This document shows, piece by piece, positions 8,621-18,073 of a DNA stretch of 62,831 bases (the stretch's first letter is position 1; every line of letters starts with the position of its first letter). The notes under the pieces were generated by a model. That model was not told the origin of the DNA, searched no databases, and saw only the letters and a program-made list of their open reading frames with translations. This DNA comes from MM2 sp035460165 (GTDB taxonomy: Bacteria > Pseudomonadota > Gammaproteobacteria > Burkholderiales > Methylophilaceae): contig DATHWW010000010.1 of assembly GCA_035460165.1 (NCBI GenBank), forward strand, positions 1 through 62,831, written 5' to 3'. A program made the position numbers and the translations under genes.

Positions 8621-9848
8621 TGTCAGCACATGGCAGTAATTGGCCGTCCCTCAGCCCGGCAAGCGGGAGTTGTCGAGCGTCCGCCTGCTCAGCGAGAAAC
8701 GCATCGATTTGTCGTTGATTTTCTTCGATAAATATCGAGCAGGTCACGTACAGCAATTTACCACCGTTTGCCAAGGTACGCCACAAACCGCGCAGTATCT
8801 GCGTCTGCTGGCTGGTGAAGCTATTCAGATCCGATTCGCGGCGCAGCCATTTGATATCGACATGCCGCCGGACAATGCCGGATGCACTGCAGGGAACATC
8901 GGCCAGGATGCGGTCGAAAGGCTGGCCGTCCCACCACGTATCGGGGTTGCCGGAATCGCCGGCTACCAGTTTCGCAGATAATCCGAGCCGGTCGAGATTG
9001 CTGCGGGTGCGCGCTAGACGGATTTCATCGCTGTCCACTGCGGTCATCGCGACATCTGCCGTTTCCAGCACATGGCCGGTCTTCCCCCCCGGCGCGCAAC
9101 AGGCATCCAGCACGCGCATGCCGTCATGCACATCCAGCAACTCGGCCGCAAACTGGGCACCGTAATCCTGCACCGACACGCCGCCTTCCAGAAAGCCGGG
9201 CAATTTCTCCACCGGCACGGGCTGGTCGAGCATGATGGCGCTTGCGCCCAGGGGATGCGCGCCTATCGTTAGCTCTTCCAGCTTATGCAGATAGTCCGCG
9301 CTCGAGTTACGACGACGATTGACGCGCAAGGTAAGCGGCGGATGACAATTCCCCGCTTCCAATATGGCAACCCATTCGGCGGGATAGTCTTTTCTCAGTT
9401 TTTCTATCCACCATTGCGGGTAGGAATAGCGGGCGACCTCATTGCCGACAATGGCTTCCAGTAGCGCTTCGCGGCGGCGCAAAAAATTTCGCAAAACAGC
9501 ATTCACCAGCCCCTTTGCCCATACTTTTTTCATTCCTACTGCAGCTTGGACCGCGTGATCGACTACCGCATACGCGGAAGCCTTGCCGTGTTCCAGCTGA
9601 TACAAGGCTGCCAGCAGAAGGCAGCGCACCGACTCGTCTTCCAGGCGGCGCTCCAGCAATTGTTCGAGCACCGCCTGCAGCTGACCGTAATGCCGCAGCA
9701 CGCCATAACTTAGATCCTGCGTGATGGCGCGCTGCTGAGGCGTCAGTTGCGGATGGAGACGCCAGAGACTTTCCAGCGCCTGCGTGAGATTGCGCCCGCC
9801 CAAGACTTGGCTGATAGCCTGGGCTGCGAGTTGCTGACTTTTATCCAA
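8583..9848 (-). CDS. rsmB: 16S rRNA (cytosine-967-C5)-methyltransferase
   Basis: A 421-residue RNA m5C methyltransferase (Sun/Fmu). A NusB-like RNA-binding domain covers about residues 1-135 and the SAM-dependent methyltransferase domain the rest. Visible motifs are the SAM loop DACCAPGGKTGHVLE, the PCS motif in ILADVPCSASGIVRRH, and the catalytic-cysteine motif LLYVTCSIF. It uses a TTG start with no strong ribosome binding site, 15 bp after the htpX stop. It sits in the conserved def-fmt-htpX-rsmB series. Confidence 0.94.
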   Translation of the reverse strand: MDKSQQLAAQAISQVLGGRNLTQALESLWRLHPQLTPQQRAITQDLSYGVLRHYGQLQAVLEQLLERRLEDESVRCLLLAALYQLEHGKASAYAVVDHAVQAAVGMKKVWAKGLVNAVLRNFLRRREALLEAIVGNEVARYSYPQWWIEKLRKDYPAEWVAILEAGNCHPPLTLRVNRRRNSSADYLHKLEELTIGAHPLGASAIMLDQPVPVEKLPGFLEGGVSVQDYGAQFAAELLDVHDGMRVLDACCAPGGKTGHVLETADVAMTAVDSDEIRLARTRSNLDRLGLSAKLVAGDSGNPDTWWDGQPFDRILADVPCSASGIVRRHVDIKWLRRESDLNSFTSQQTQILRGLWRTLANGGKLLYVTCSIFIEENQRQIDAFLAEQADARQLPLAGLRDGQLLPCADNDGFFYALLQKI

Positions 9849-9863
9849 GAGTGGCTGCCGGCG

Positions 9864-10712
9864 TCAGATGGCCATGGCCATCAGTCGCGCAACCCGTTCC
9901 TCGGTTTGCGGATGGGTGCTGAAGAGACCTTTGATGCCTTCGGCAGATAAGGGATTGATGATCATCATCTGTGCCGTTTCCGGGTGTTGTTCGGCGGTTT
10001 CCATCGGTACACGATGCGCGTAGTTATGGATTTTCTGCAAGGCGGAAGCCAACGCACCGGGATCGCCGCTAATTTCTGCGCCGCCGCGATCCGCCTCGAA
10101 TTCGCGTGAACGCGAAATCGCCATCTGGATCAGCATCGCGGCAATCGGCGCCAGTATCATGATCAGGATCGCCACGGCAGGATGCACACCGCCTTCGCGG
10201 TCATTGTGTCCGCCGGAAAATAGCATGCCGAACTGGGCGATCGACGAGATCGCGCCGGCGATGGTCGCGGAGATCGTTGAGATCAAGGTGTCGCGGTGCT
10301 TCACATGGGCCAGTTCATGCGCCATCACGCCGCGCAGTTCGCGCTCGGACAGAATCTGCATGATGCCGGTGGTTGCAGCGAGCGCGGCGTTCTCCGGATT
10401 GCGGCCAGTAGCGAACGCATTGGGCTGCGCTTCGTCGATGATGTAAACGCGCGGCATCGGCAAACCGGCATTGGCTGCCAGTTCCTTGACCATGTTATAG
10501 AACTTGGGCGCGCTTTGCGCATCGACTTCGCGCGCGTTGTACATGCGCAGCACCGCCTTGTCGGAGAACCAGTAGGCGTAAACATTCATCGCCCCGGCAA
10601 GCGCCAGCGCGATCAGCATGCCGCCTGCACCGCCCATCGCTGCGCCGACCATGCCGAACAGCACCACAATGCCCGCCATCAGGACTGAGGTTTTCAACCA
10701 GTTGCCCAACAT
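9864..10712 (-). CDS. htpX: Inner-membrane zinc metalloprotease HtpX
   Basis: A 282-residue M48 membrane protease that degrades misfolded inner-membrane proteins together with FtsH. Two membrane segments lie at the N-terminus (about 5-25 and 28-50). The zinc motif HELAH is in GVMAHELAHVKHRDT (about 128-142), and further hydrophobic segments follow it. The downstream glutamate ligand is in SREFEADRGGA. The C-terminal LFSTHPQTEERVARL signature is intact. It lies 57 bp downstream of fmt. Confidence 0.94.
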   Translation of the reverse strand: MLGNWLKTSVLMAGIVVLFGMVGAAMGGAGGMLIALALAGAMNVYAYWFSDKAVLRMYNAREVDAQSAPKFYNMVKELAANAGLPMPRVYIIDEAQPNAFATGRNPENAALAATTGIMQILSERELRGVMAHELAHVKHRDTLISTISATIAGAISSIAQFGMLFSGGHNDREGGVHPAVAILIMILAPIAAMLIQMAISRSREFEADRGGAEISGDPGALASALQKIHNYAHRVPMETAEQHPETAQMMIINPLSAEGIKGLFSTHPQTEERVARLMAMAI

Positions 10713-10769
10713 ATGCTTTATTACCTTTTCAATATCGACGCCGATTAGATGGCGGTCGTCGCGAAAAAT

Positions 10770-11690
10770 TCAAGCGGCGAACCGGTCGCCGGGCTTGAGC
10801 TGATTGCCCGCGAGGAAATCCCGTGCCGACAGGCGTTTTCCGCCAGGCCTCTGTACTTCAGTCATGCGCAGCGCCCCCGTACCGCAGGCAACCAGTATGC
10901 CGTTGGAAGTATCGAGAACCTCGCCCGGGACCCCTGCAACATCAGGTACGGCATAAGCCATCCAGACACGCCAGGCTTCCCCTTGAAACGTCGCCTGCGC
11001 CACTGGAAAGGGATTGAACGCACGCACCTGACGTGCCAGATCGGCAGCATTACTATGCCAGTCCAACGGCGCCTCGTCCTTGCGCAATTTTTCGGCGTAC
11101 GTCACCAGCGCTTCCTCCTGCGGCTGGGGCCGAGTCGCCCCCAGCTCCGCCAAGGTCTCGACCATCAACCGCCCGCCCATTTCCGCCAGGGCATCATGCA
11201 AGCTTTGTGCGGTGTCATGCTCGGTAATCGGCACCACGCCTTTTTTCAGCATCGCACCGGCATCCAGCGCCAGCACGACTTCCATGATGGTCACGCCGGT
11301 CTCGGCATCGCCGGCAAGAATCGCGCGCTGGATGGGCGCCGCGCCGCGCCAGCGAGGCAACAGCGAAGCATGGATGTTGAGACAGCCCTGACGCGGCATA
11401 TCGAGCACCGCTTGCGGCAGGATGAGCCCATACGCGGCAACGACCATCACATCCGCGTCGACCGCAGCAACAGGTGCTTGGCTCTCGACTGTTTTAAGCG
11501 TTTCCGGCTGATAAATCGAAAGACCGTGCTGTTGCGCCAGCTCTTTGACGGGGCTTGCTTTCAGCTTCATGCCGCGACCGGCCGGCCGATCCGGCTGCGT
11601 CAGCACCAATACGATTTCGTGCCCGGCGTCGATCAATGCCGCCAGCGCTGGTACTGCGAACTCCGGCGTTCCGGCAAAAATTATTTTCAT
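10770..11690 (-). CDS. fmt: Methionyl-tRNA formyltransferase
   Basis: A 306-residue enzyme that formylates initiator Met-tRNA using 10-formyl-THF. The N-terminal formyltransferase domain (about 1-190) has MKIIFAGTPEFAVPAL and the catalytic loop CLNIHASLLPRWRGAAPIQ; the C-terminal OB-like tRNA-binding domain follows. The frame is open 23 codons further upstream, but the ATG at 11690 matches the family N-terminus and has GAGACAGAG just before it. It lies about 100 bp downstream of def, the usual pairing. Confidence 0.95.
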   Translation of the reverse strand: MKIIFAGTPEFAVPALAALIDAGHEIVLVLTQPDRPAGRGMKLKASPVKELAQQHGLSIYQPETLKTVESQAPVAAVDADVMVVAAYGLILPQAVLDMPRQGCLNIHASLLPRWRGAAPIQRAILAGDAETGVTIMEVVLALDAGAMLKKGVVPITEHDTAQSLHDALAEMGGRLMVETLAELGATRPQPQEEALVTYAEKLRKDEAPLDWHSNAADLARQVRAFNPFPVAQATFQGEAWRVWMAYAVPDVAGVPGEVLDTSNGILVACGTGALRMTEVQRPGGKRLSARDFLAGNQLKPGDRFAA

Positions 11691-11792
11691 CTCTGTCTCA
11701 CTTTTGGTGAAGGCTTCGATCGCCGACTTGGCAAAAGAACGCAGACGGAACAGGTTCAAACTCCGTCTGCGAACAAATGTTTCACCGAAGAA

Positions 11793-12296
11793 TTACATGG
11801 TTTCGCGCAGGCGCTTCTTGAGTTTGTTCTTGATGCGGCCTTGCTTGAGCTGCGACAGGTATTCGACGAACACCCTGCCTTTGAGATGATCTATTTCATG
11901 CTGGATGCACACGGCCAGCAGGCCGTCCGCTTCCAATGTGAACTTCTGGCCGTTACGGTCCAGCGCTTCGACCGTCACCTTCTCGGCACGGCGCACGGTC
12001 TCGTAGATGCCGGGCACGGATAAGCAGCCTTCTTCGTAGTCCTGGGTGCCGCAGCTATTGACGATGCGAGGATTGATAAAGGCGCGCAAGTCCCTTCTAT
12101 CTTCGGAAATATCGATCACGATCACCTGCTCATGCACGTCGACCTGCGTCGCGGCCAAGCCGATACCCGGTGCGGCATACATAGTGTCGGCCATATCTTC
12201 GATCAGCCGGCGTATCCTGTCGTCGACTTCCACAACCGGCCGGGCTACCGTATGCAGGCGCTCGTCGGGATAATGCAAGATGTTCAAAATTGCCAT
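11793..12296 (-). CDS. def: Peptide deformylase
   Basis: A 167-residue metal-dependent hydrolase that removes the N-formyl group from new proteins. All three family motifs are present: GIGLAATQ (about 44-51), EGCLSVPG with the metal-binding cysteine (about 89-96), and QHEIDHLKG with both histidines (about 131-139). The frame is open far upstream, but MAILNILHYPDERL at 12296 is the standard start. It is transcribed divergently from the LysM gene, with an 85-bp intergenic region that must hold both promoters. Confidence 0.95.
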   Translation of the reverse strand: MAILNILHYPDERLHTVARPVVEVDDRIRRLIEDMADTMYAAPGIGLAATQVDVHEQVIVIDISEDRRDLRAFINPRIVNSCGTQDYEEGCLSVPGIYETVRRAEKVTVEALDRNGQKFTLEADGLLAVCIQHEIDHLKGRVFVEYLSQLKQGRIKNKLKKRLRETM

Positions 12297-12381
12297 AAAA
12301 GCTTGATTGTCTAATGAATTACATGCAGAATTTAAACCAACTTCAAGAATTGCATTTCGCTTTTCATCGGCCGGGGTCAAC

Positions 12382-13527
12382 ATGAAAAAATACATTATAA
12401 CGCCGCTCTTGCTTTGGTGCCTTGCTTCAACGGCATGGGCGGACGTCATACAACTCAGGGAGAATCATCCGGATCGCTATGTCGTGGTCAAGGGTGATAC
12501 TTTGTGGGACATCTCAGCGCGCTTTCTAAAAGACCCCTGGTTGTGGCCGCAAGTCTGGAAAATGAATCGCGAACAGATACGCAACCCGCATCTCATCTAC
12601 CCCGGTGACGTCGTGGTGCTTGACCTCAGCGGAGCCACGCCGCAACTGCGGTTGATGCGCGGAACGGTCAAGCTTGAACCAGGCGTCCGCATCGAACAGC
12701 TCGAAAAACTCGCCGTGCCGACCATCTCTCCCAGCGTCATCGCGCCCTTCTTGAGCCAGCCGCTTGTGATCAGCAAGGATGAGCTCGAAGATGCTCCCAA
12801 GATTGTCGGCGCCGAGGATGGAAGGTTATTGCTCGCCAACAACATGAATGTTTACGTCACCAGAATCAATGACGGTGACGGCCTCGACTGGCAGATTTTC
12901 CGCCCGGGCACAGAATTGGTCGACCCCGACACCAAGGACGTCCTGGGAACGGAAACGGTCTATCTTGGCGATGCCCATACAAGAAAATACGGCCAACCAG
13001 CCACCGTCCAGCTCGGCCGCATTACGCAAGATGTCACCACGGATGACCGGCTGATCAAGCCCACAGACTCCGTCATGAACTCTTTTGTGCCCCATGCACC
13101 CGATGGAGACATCCTCGGCCGCGTCATATCGACCTATCAAGGCCCCAAGGACGTTGGCAAGCACTCCATCATTGCCATCAATCGCGGCAGCGCCGACGGG
13201 CTCGAACAAGGTCACGTGCTCGCCATCTATCATGAAGGCAAGAAGCTCCCTCCCGAAAAACGCAAGGGCAGCGAGCGCGAAGGTTATTTCAACCTGGAGC
13301 GCAACGAAGACGGCACACTGAAGCGTGACGAGGAGGGCCGCGTCCAGACGCGTTTCGGCACGAGACGAACAGATGGCAAGTTCGAGTCCGAGCCCAGCGA
13401 AATCAAGCTCCCTGATGAGCGTGTCGGCCTGGTGATGATTTTCCGCACCTTTGAACGTGTTTCGTACGGCCTGATCATGGAATCCGAGCGCTCGATAAGC
13501 ACTTCCGATATCGTCGTTACTCCCTGA
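12382..13527 (+). CDS. LysM peptidoglycan-binding protein, exported
   Basis: A 381-residue protein with a Sec signal peptide (1-20, cleavage near STAWA-DV) and one LysM domain at about 34-85 (VKGDTLWDISARFLKDPWLWPQVWKMN). The rest has no catalytic motif I recognise. This arrangement (LysM protein, dprA, smg) is standard in betaproteobacteria and the protein is expected in the periplasm, bound to murein. The frame opens 25 codons earlier, but the ATG at 12382 follows GGGG and begins a proper signal sequence. Confidence 0.88.
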   Translation: MKKYIITPLLLWCLASTAWADVIQLRENHPDRYVVVKGDTLWDISARFLKDPWLWPQVWKMNREQIRNPHLIYPGDVVVLDLSGATPQLRLMRGTVKLEPGVRIEQLEKLAVPTISPSVIAPFLSQPLVISKDELEDAPKIVGAEDGRLLLANNMNVYVTRINDGDGLDWQIFRPGTELVDPDTKDVLGTETVYLGDAHTRKYGQPATVQLGRITQDVTTDDRLIKPTDSVMNSFVPHAPDGDILGRVISTYQGPKDVGKHSIIAINRGSADGLEQGHVLAIYHEGKKLPPEKRKGSEREGYFNLERNEDGTLKRDEEGRVQTRFGTRRTDGKFESEPSEIKLPDERVGLVMIFRTFERVSYGLIMESERSISTSDIVVTP

Positions 13528-13531
13528 TCCT

Positions 13532-14626
13532 TTGGAAAACCCTGACAGCTCAACGCCCGAAGAGGCGGCGCTGTGGATAGGCCTGAGTCTGCTTGATGGA
13601 CTGGGCGCTCAGTCCTATCGTGCGTTGTTAAGTCACTTCGGTACGCCGGAAAACATTTACGCTACCTCACGCAGCGAGTTGCGCAAAGTAGTATCGGATG
13701 CCATCGCTCAGCAGATTTCCGAAGGACTGAACGCCGAATCCGTTGCTCCAGCCTTGGCATGGCTGGAGCGGCCGGGAAATCATCTAGTAACACTGGCCGA
13801 TGCGCATTACCCGCGCGTCTTGCTCGAAATCCCCGACCCTCCCCCGCTGCTTTACTGCAAAGGCCGGGTCGAACTTCTCAATACACCTACCATCGCCGTC
13901 GTCGGCAGCCGCAACGCGACACTCCAAGGCGAAAAAACCGCTGAGGCATTTTCGCAGGCCCTTAGCGAAAGCGGCTACTGCATCGTTAGCGGCATGGCAC
14001 TCGGCATCGATGGCGCAGCGCATAGAGGCGCACTACAAGGACGCGGCAGCACGATTGCCGCCGTCGGCACTGGGCTCGATATCGTTTACCCGGCTAAGCA
14101 CCGCCAATTGGCGCATGAGATTGCAGAAAAAGGTCTTATCATTTCCGAATTCCCTCTCGGCACCCCGTCGATGGCGCAAAACTTTCCGCGCCGCAACCGC
14201 ATCATCAGCGGCCTTGCGCGCGGCTGCCTGGTTGTGGAAGCCAATCTGCAGAGTGGATCGCTGATCACCGCAAGACTGGCGGCGGAGCAAGGCCGCGAAG
14301 TTTTTGCCATTCCCGGCTCCATTCACTCACCCGTTGCCAAAGGCTGCCACCAGTTAATCAAGCAAGGAGCCAAGCTGGTCGACAGCATCCATGACATCCT
14401 GGAGGAGTTAGGCGGCATGCCCTTACTAGAAATCACCAAGGACGCCAAACCTGCGCCCCCCGAAGATCCTCTGCTGGAAAAAATGGGCTATGACCCGGTC
14501 ACCATGGATGGATTAATCGAGCGCAGCGGCTTGACGAGCGAATCCCTTTCCAGCATGCTGCTAGTGCTGGAACTGGAAGGCAAAGTCGCAAGCCTTCCGG
14601 GAGGACGTTACCAGCGCCTCGCTTAA
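13532..14626 (+). CDS. dprA: DNA-processing protein DprA (Smf)
   Basis: A 364-residue protein that loads RecA on incoming single-stranded DNA during natural transformation. An N-terminal SAM-like domain (about 10-75) precedes the Rossmann-like core with VVGSRNATLQGEKTAEAF, SGMALGIDGAAHRGAL, VGTGLDIVYPAKH and SEFPLGTPSMAQNFPRRNRIISGL. The C-terminal winged-helix domain (about 305-364) is present. It starts with TTG 4 bp after the LysM stop, so expression is probably coupled. With comM further along, it suggests a capacity for DNA uptake. Confidence 0.94.
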   Translation: MENPDSSTPEEAALWIGLSLLDGLGAQSYRALLSHFGTPENIYATSRSELRKVVSDAIAQQISEGLNAESVAPALAWLERPGNHLVTLADAHYPRVLLEIPDPPPLLYCKGRVELLNTPTIAVVGSRNATLQGEKTAEAFSQALSESGYCIVSGMALGIDGAAHRGALQGRGSTIAAVGTGLDIVYPAKHRQLAHEIAEKGLIISEFPLGTPSMAQNFPRRNRIISGLARGCLVVEANLQSGSLITARLAAEQGREVFAIPGSIHSPVAKGCHQLIKQGAKLVDSIHDILEELGGMPLLEITKDAKPAPPEDPLLEKMGYDPVTMDGLIERSGLTSESLSSMLLVLELEGKVASLPGGRYQRLA

Positions 14627-14650
14627 TTTTTACCTGAATGAGGAGCCTGA

Positions 14651-15106
14651 ATGTTTGAAGTCCTCGTCTACCTGTTCGAGAATTATTTCGAAGCCAATAT
14701 CCATCCCGACCAACATACACTCGCAAAAGAATTATCCGCAGCCGGATTTGAAGATGCCGACATCCACGGCGCCTTCGACTGGTTTAATGCGCTTGAAGCA
14801 ATGTCGCAGGAAGAAACACAGGCGAATATCGCCAGCCGCGGGATTCTGCGCATTTATAGCGAGATCGAAACCAAAAAAATCAGTAGCGAAAGCCTGGGTT
14901 TCCTGATGTTCCTGGAGCAGGCCGGCGTGCTGAACCCGGCGCAACGCGAACTGGTCATCGATCGCGCCATGGCGCTGCCTGAGGCGATTTCGCTGGAGGA
15001 GACCAAGTGGATTGTGTTGATGGCACTCTGGAATCAGGGCAAAGCCGGAGACTACCTGTTCGTCGAGGACGCGCTCTTTAGCGATACCCGTCCCACTTTG
15101 CATTAA
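14651..15106 (+). CDS. smg: Smg / DUF494 family protein
   Basis: A 151-residue acidic protein of the Smg family, usually found between dprA and topA in beta- and gammaproteobacteria. The start MFEVLVYLFENYF and the motif ALEAMSQ are typical; its role is unknown. A good ribosome binding site (AGGAG, 6 bp spacing) precedes the ATG. topA does not follow here: the next gene is the convergent metF. Confidence 0.85.
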   Translation: MFEVLVYLFENYFEANIHPDQHTLAKELSAAGFEDADIHGAFDWFNALEAMSQEETQANIASRGILRIYSEIETKKISSESLGFLMFLEQAGVLNPAQRELVIDRAMALPEAISLEETKWIVLMALWNQGKAGDYLFVEDALFSDTRPTLH

Positions 15107-15150
15107 AGCCTGTCGAACGAAGAGCAGCAGCTTTTGCAACGGGAGCTGAC

Positions 15151-15193
15151 ATCTGCCAGCGTCGAGGTCTTATAGCCCCAGACGCTGGCAGAT
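15151..15193. other. 13-bp perfect inverted repeat at the metF/smg 3' ends
   Basis: ATCTGCCAGCGTC (15151-15163) and its exact complement GACGCTGGCAGAT (15181-15193) are separated by 17 bases. The right arm is inside the last codons of metF and the left arm is just past its stop. There is no U tract on either strand, so it is more likely a 3'-end stabilising or Rho-associated hairpin between the convergent smg and metF transcripts than a classical terminator. Confidence 0.55.
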
Positions 15194-16003
15194 CGTCGAG
15201 ATCGTGCCCGCCTGGTTAAGCGTATAGAAATGCAAGCCAGGCGCCCCGCCTTGCAGCAGTCGATCGCATAACTCCGTTACCACATCCAGCCCGAACGAAC
15301 GTAATGAGGGTAGATCTTCGCCGTAATCCTGCAAGCGCAGGCGCAGCCAACGCGGAATTTCAGCGCCGCAAACGGAAGAGAATCGCGAAAGCTGCGTAAA
15401 GTTGTAAATCGGCATGACGCCAGGCACCACGGGAATGGCAATTCCCATGGCTTCACACTCGTCCATGAAGCGGAAATAAGCGTCGGCGTTATAGAAGTAT
15501 TGCGTAATCGCAGCATTGGCGCCGGCATTCACCTTGCGCTTGAACGCTTCCATATCGGACCGCGCCGAAGGAGACTCCGGGTGGAACTCCGGATAAGCGG
15601 CCACTTCGATCTCGAACCAGTCGCCGGTTTCCTTGCGGATAAATTCCACCAGTTCGTTTGCATAATGGAAATCGCTGGCGGCCACTTCGCCGGAAGGATG
15701 GTCCCCACGCAATGCCACCAGATGCCGGATACCCTGCTCGCGGTATTGCGCCAGAATAGCCAGTATCTCGTCGCGCGTTGAGGAAATGCATGAAAGATGG
15801 GGCGCCGCTTCGGTGCCGCGCTCCTGAATTTCAAGCACCGTTTCCAAAGTGCGGTCGCGCGTTGAACCGCCAGCACCGAAGGTCACCGAGAAAAACTTGG
15901 GACTCAACTGCACAAGCTGCTCGCGCGCGGCATGCAGCTTGATCATGCCCTCCGCCGTCTTCGGCGGGAAAAATTCGAAACTGATCACAGGCGTATTATT
16001 CAT
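15170..16003 (-). CDS. metF: Methylenetetrahydrofolate reductase
   Basis: A 277-residue flavoprotein that reduces 5,10-methylene-THF to 5-methyl-THF, the methyl donor for methionine synthase. The family signatures SFEFFPPKTAEG (about 8-19), VTFGAGGSTRD, LRGDHP and the C-terminal GLHFYTLNQA are present. I place the start at the ATG (16003); a TTG two codons upstream is in frame but too close to the purine-rich site. It lies 9 bp after the holin-like gene and is likely part of the metK/ahcY transcription region. Confidence 0.93.
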   Translation of the reverse strand: MNNTPVISFEFFPPKTAEGMIKLHAAREQLVQLSPKFFSVTFGAGGSTRDRTLETVLEIQERGTEAAPHLSCISSTRDEILAILAQYREQGIRHLVALRGDHPSGEVAASDFHYANELVEFIRKETGDWFEIEVAAYPEFHPESPSARSDMEAFKRKVNAGANAAITQYFYNADAYFRFMDECEAMGIAIPVVPGVMPIYNFTQLSRFSSVCGAEIPRWLRLRLQDYGEDLPSLRSFGLDVVTELCDRLLQGGAPGLHFYTLNQAGTISTICQRLGL

Positions 16004-16012
16004 TTTCAATTA

Positions 16013-16360
16013 TTAATCTTTTCCGCCCAGTACTAGCGCCGCCAAGACCCAGGAAATCAGGCTATACAGAAGCGCTCCCAGGATGCCCGACCAAAGGCTG
16101 GCCACCTGGAAGCCTTGCAGGATGTTGCCGACAAAAAAGAACAGCAGTCCGTTGATGACGAGGATAAAAAGGCCCAGCGTCAGCAAGGTCACCGGCAAGG
16201 TCAACAGCACCAGCACGGGCCGGATCAGCATATTGACCAGTCCGATGACTGCTGCTGCAATCAAGGCGCCGGGAAAGCCCGACACATGTATGGACGGCAT
16301 CAGATAGGCAACAGCCAGCAGTGCCAGCGCATTGAGTAGCCAGACAACGATCAGTTTCAT
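16013..16360 (-). CDS. Phage holin family (DUF360-like) four-helix membrane protein
   Basis: A 115-residue, almost entirely hydrophobic protein with four predicted membrane segments (about 3-20, 28-50, 55-78 and 90-112). It belongs to the phage holin family 4 / YvlD-like group commonly encoded between ahcY and metF in betaproteobacteria. Despite the name there is no phage context, and the cellular function is unknown. It lies 59 bp after the ahcY stop. Confidence 0.8.
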   Translation of the reverse strand: MKLIVVWLLNALALLAVAYLMPSIHVSGFPGALIAAAVIGLVNMLIRPVLVLLTLPVTLLTLGLFILVINGLLFFFVGNILQGFQVASLWSGILGALLYSLISWVLAALVLGGKD

Positions 16361-16419
16361 TGCTTCCTCCTCCAGTAGCTTACCCGGCGTGCCGGGCTGT
16401 TGATTGGATTAACGTCCGA

Positions 16420-17829
<1,410 letters not shown>

Positions 17830-17904
17830 ATCATTAGTCCTGAAATGTGTGGCCGGAGGGAAGGGGGGACTGCTCACCCGTTTCCCGTGCCCGGCACGGT
17901 TAAA

Positions 17905-17963
17905 GGCAAGCGCAGTTCGTCGAAACCGAGCCTGGCGGAGAACTCCGTCGCAGCGCTTCTCGG
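17905..17963 (-). promoter_or_regulatory. SAH riboswitch controlling ahcY
   Basis: Read on the minus strand, the leader contains CCGAGAAGCGCTGCGACG, a variable stem, GCCAGGCTCGG and then GAACTGCGCTTGCC. These are the conserved blocks of the SAH aptamer: CCGAG pairs with CTCGG, and AGCGC pairs with GCGCT to make the pseudoknot-like core. It lies 75 bp upstream of ahcY, the known location for this class in beta- and gammaproteobacteria. Binding of S-adenosylhomocysteine turns expression on. Confidence 0.88.
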
Positions 17964-17973
17964 TAAGGCGTGA

Positions 17974-18001
17974 ATTATAAAGCGATATCCGCTTTTTGCA
18001 A
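17974..18001 (-). promoter_or_regulatory. Sigma-70 promoter of ahcY
   Basis: On the minus strand TTGCAA (-35, 18001-17996), a 16-bp spacer and a perfect TATAAT (-10, 17979-17974) lie just upstream of the SAH aptamer. Transcription would start only a few bases before the first aptamer stem. Confidence 0.75.
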
Positions 18002-18017
18002 TGCTGGCCCAGTGCAA

Positions 18018-18047
18018 AGAAAAACGGCGACGCAATCGCGTCGCCGT
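18018..18047 (-). terminator. Rho-independent terminator after metK
   Basis: On the minus strand a perfect 10-bp stem ACGGCGACGC / GCGTCGCCGT with loop GATT is followed by TTTTTCTTT. It lies 26 bp after the metK stop and before the ahcY promoter, separating the two transcripts. Confidence 0.85.
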
Positions 18048-18073
18048 CTCTGGCTCAAGCCCAGGCCGGGAAA

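Noticed and set aside
16013..16360. Holin-like gene as a sign of a prophage
   Set aside because: No other phage gene is nearby, and this membrane family is a regular chromosomal neighbour of ahcY and metF.
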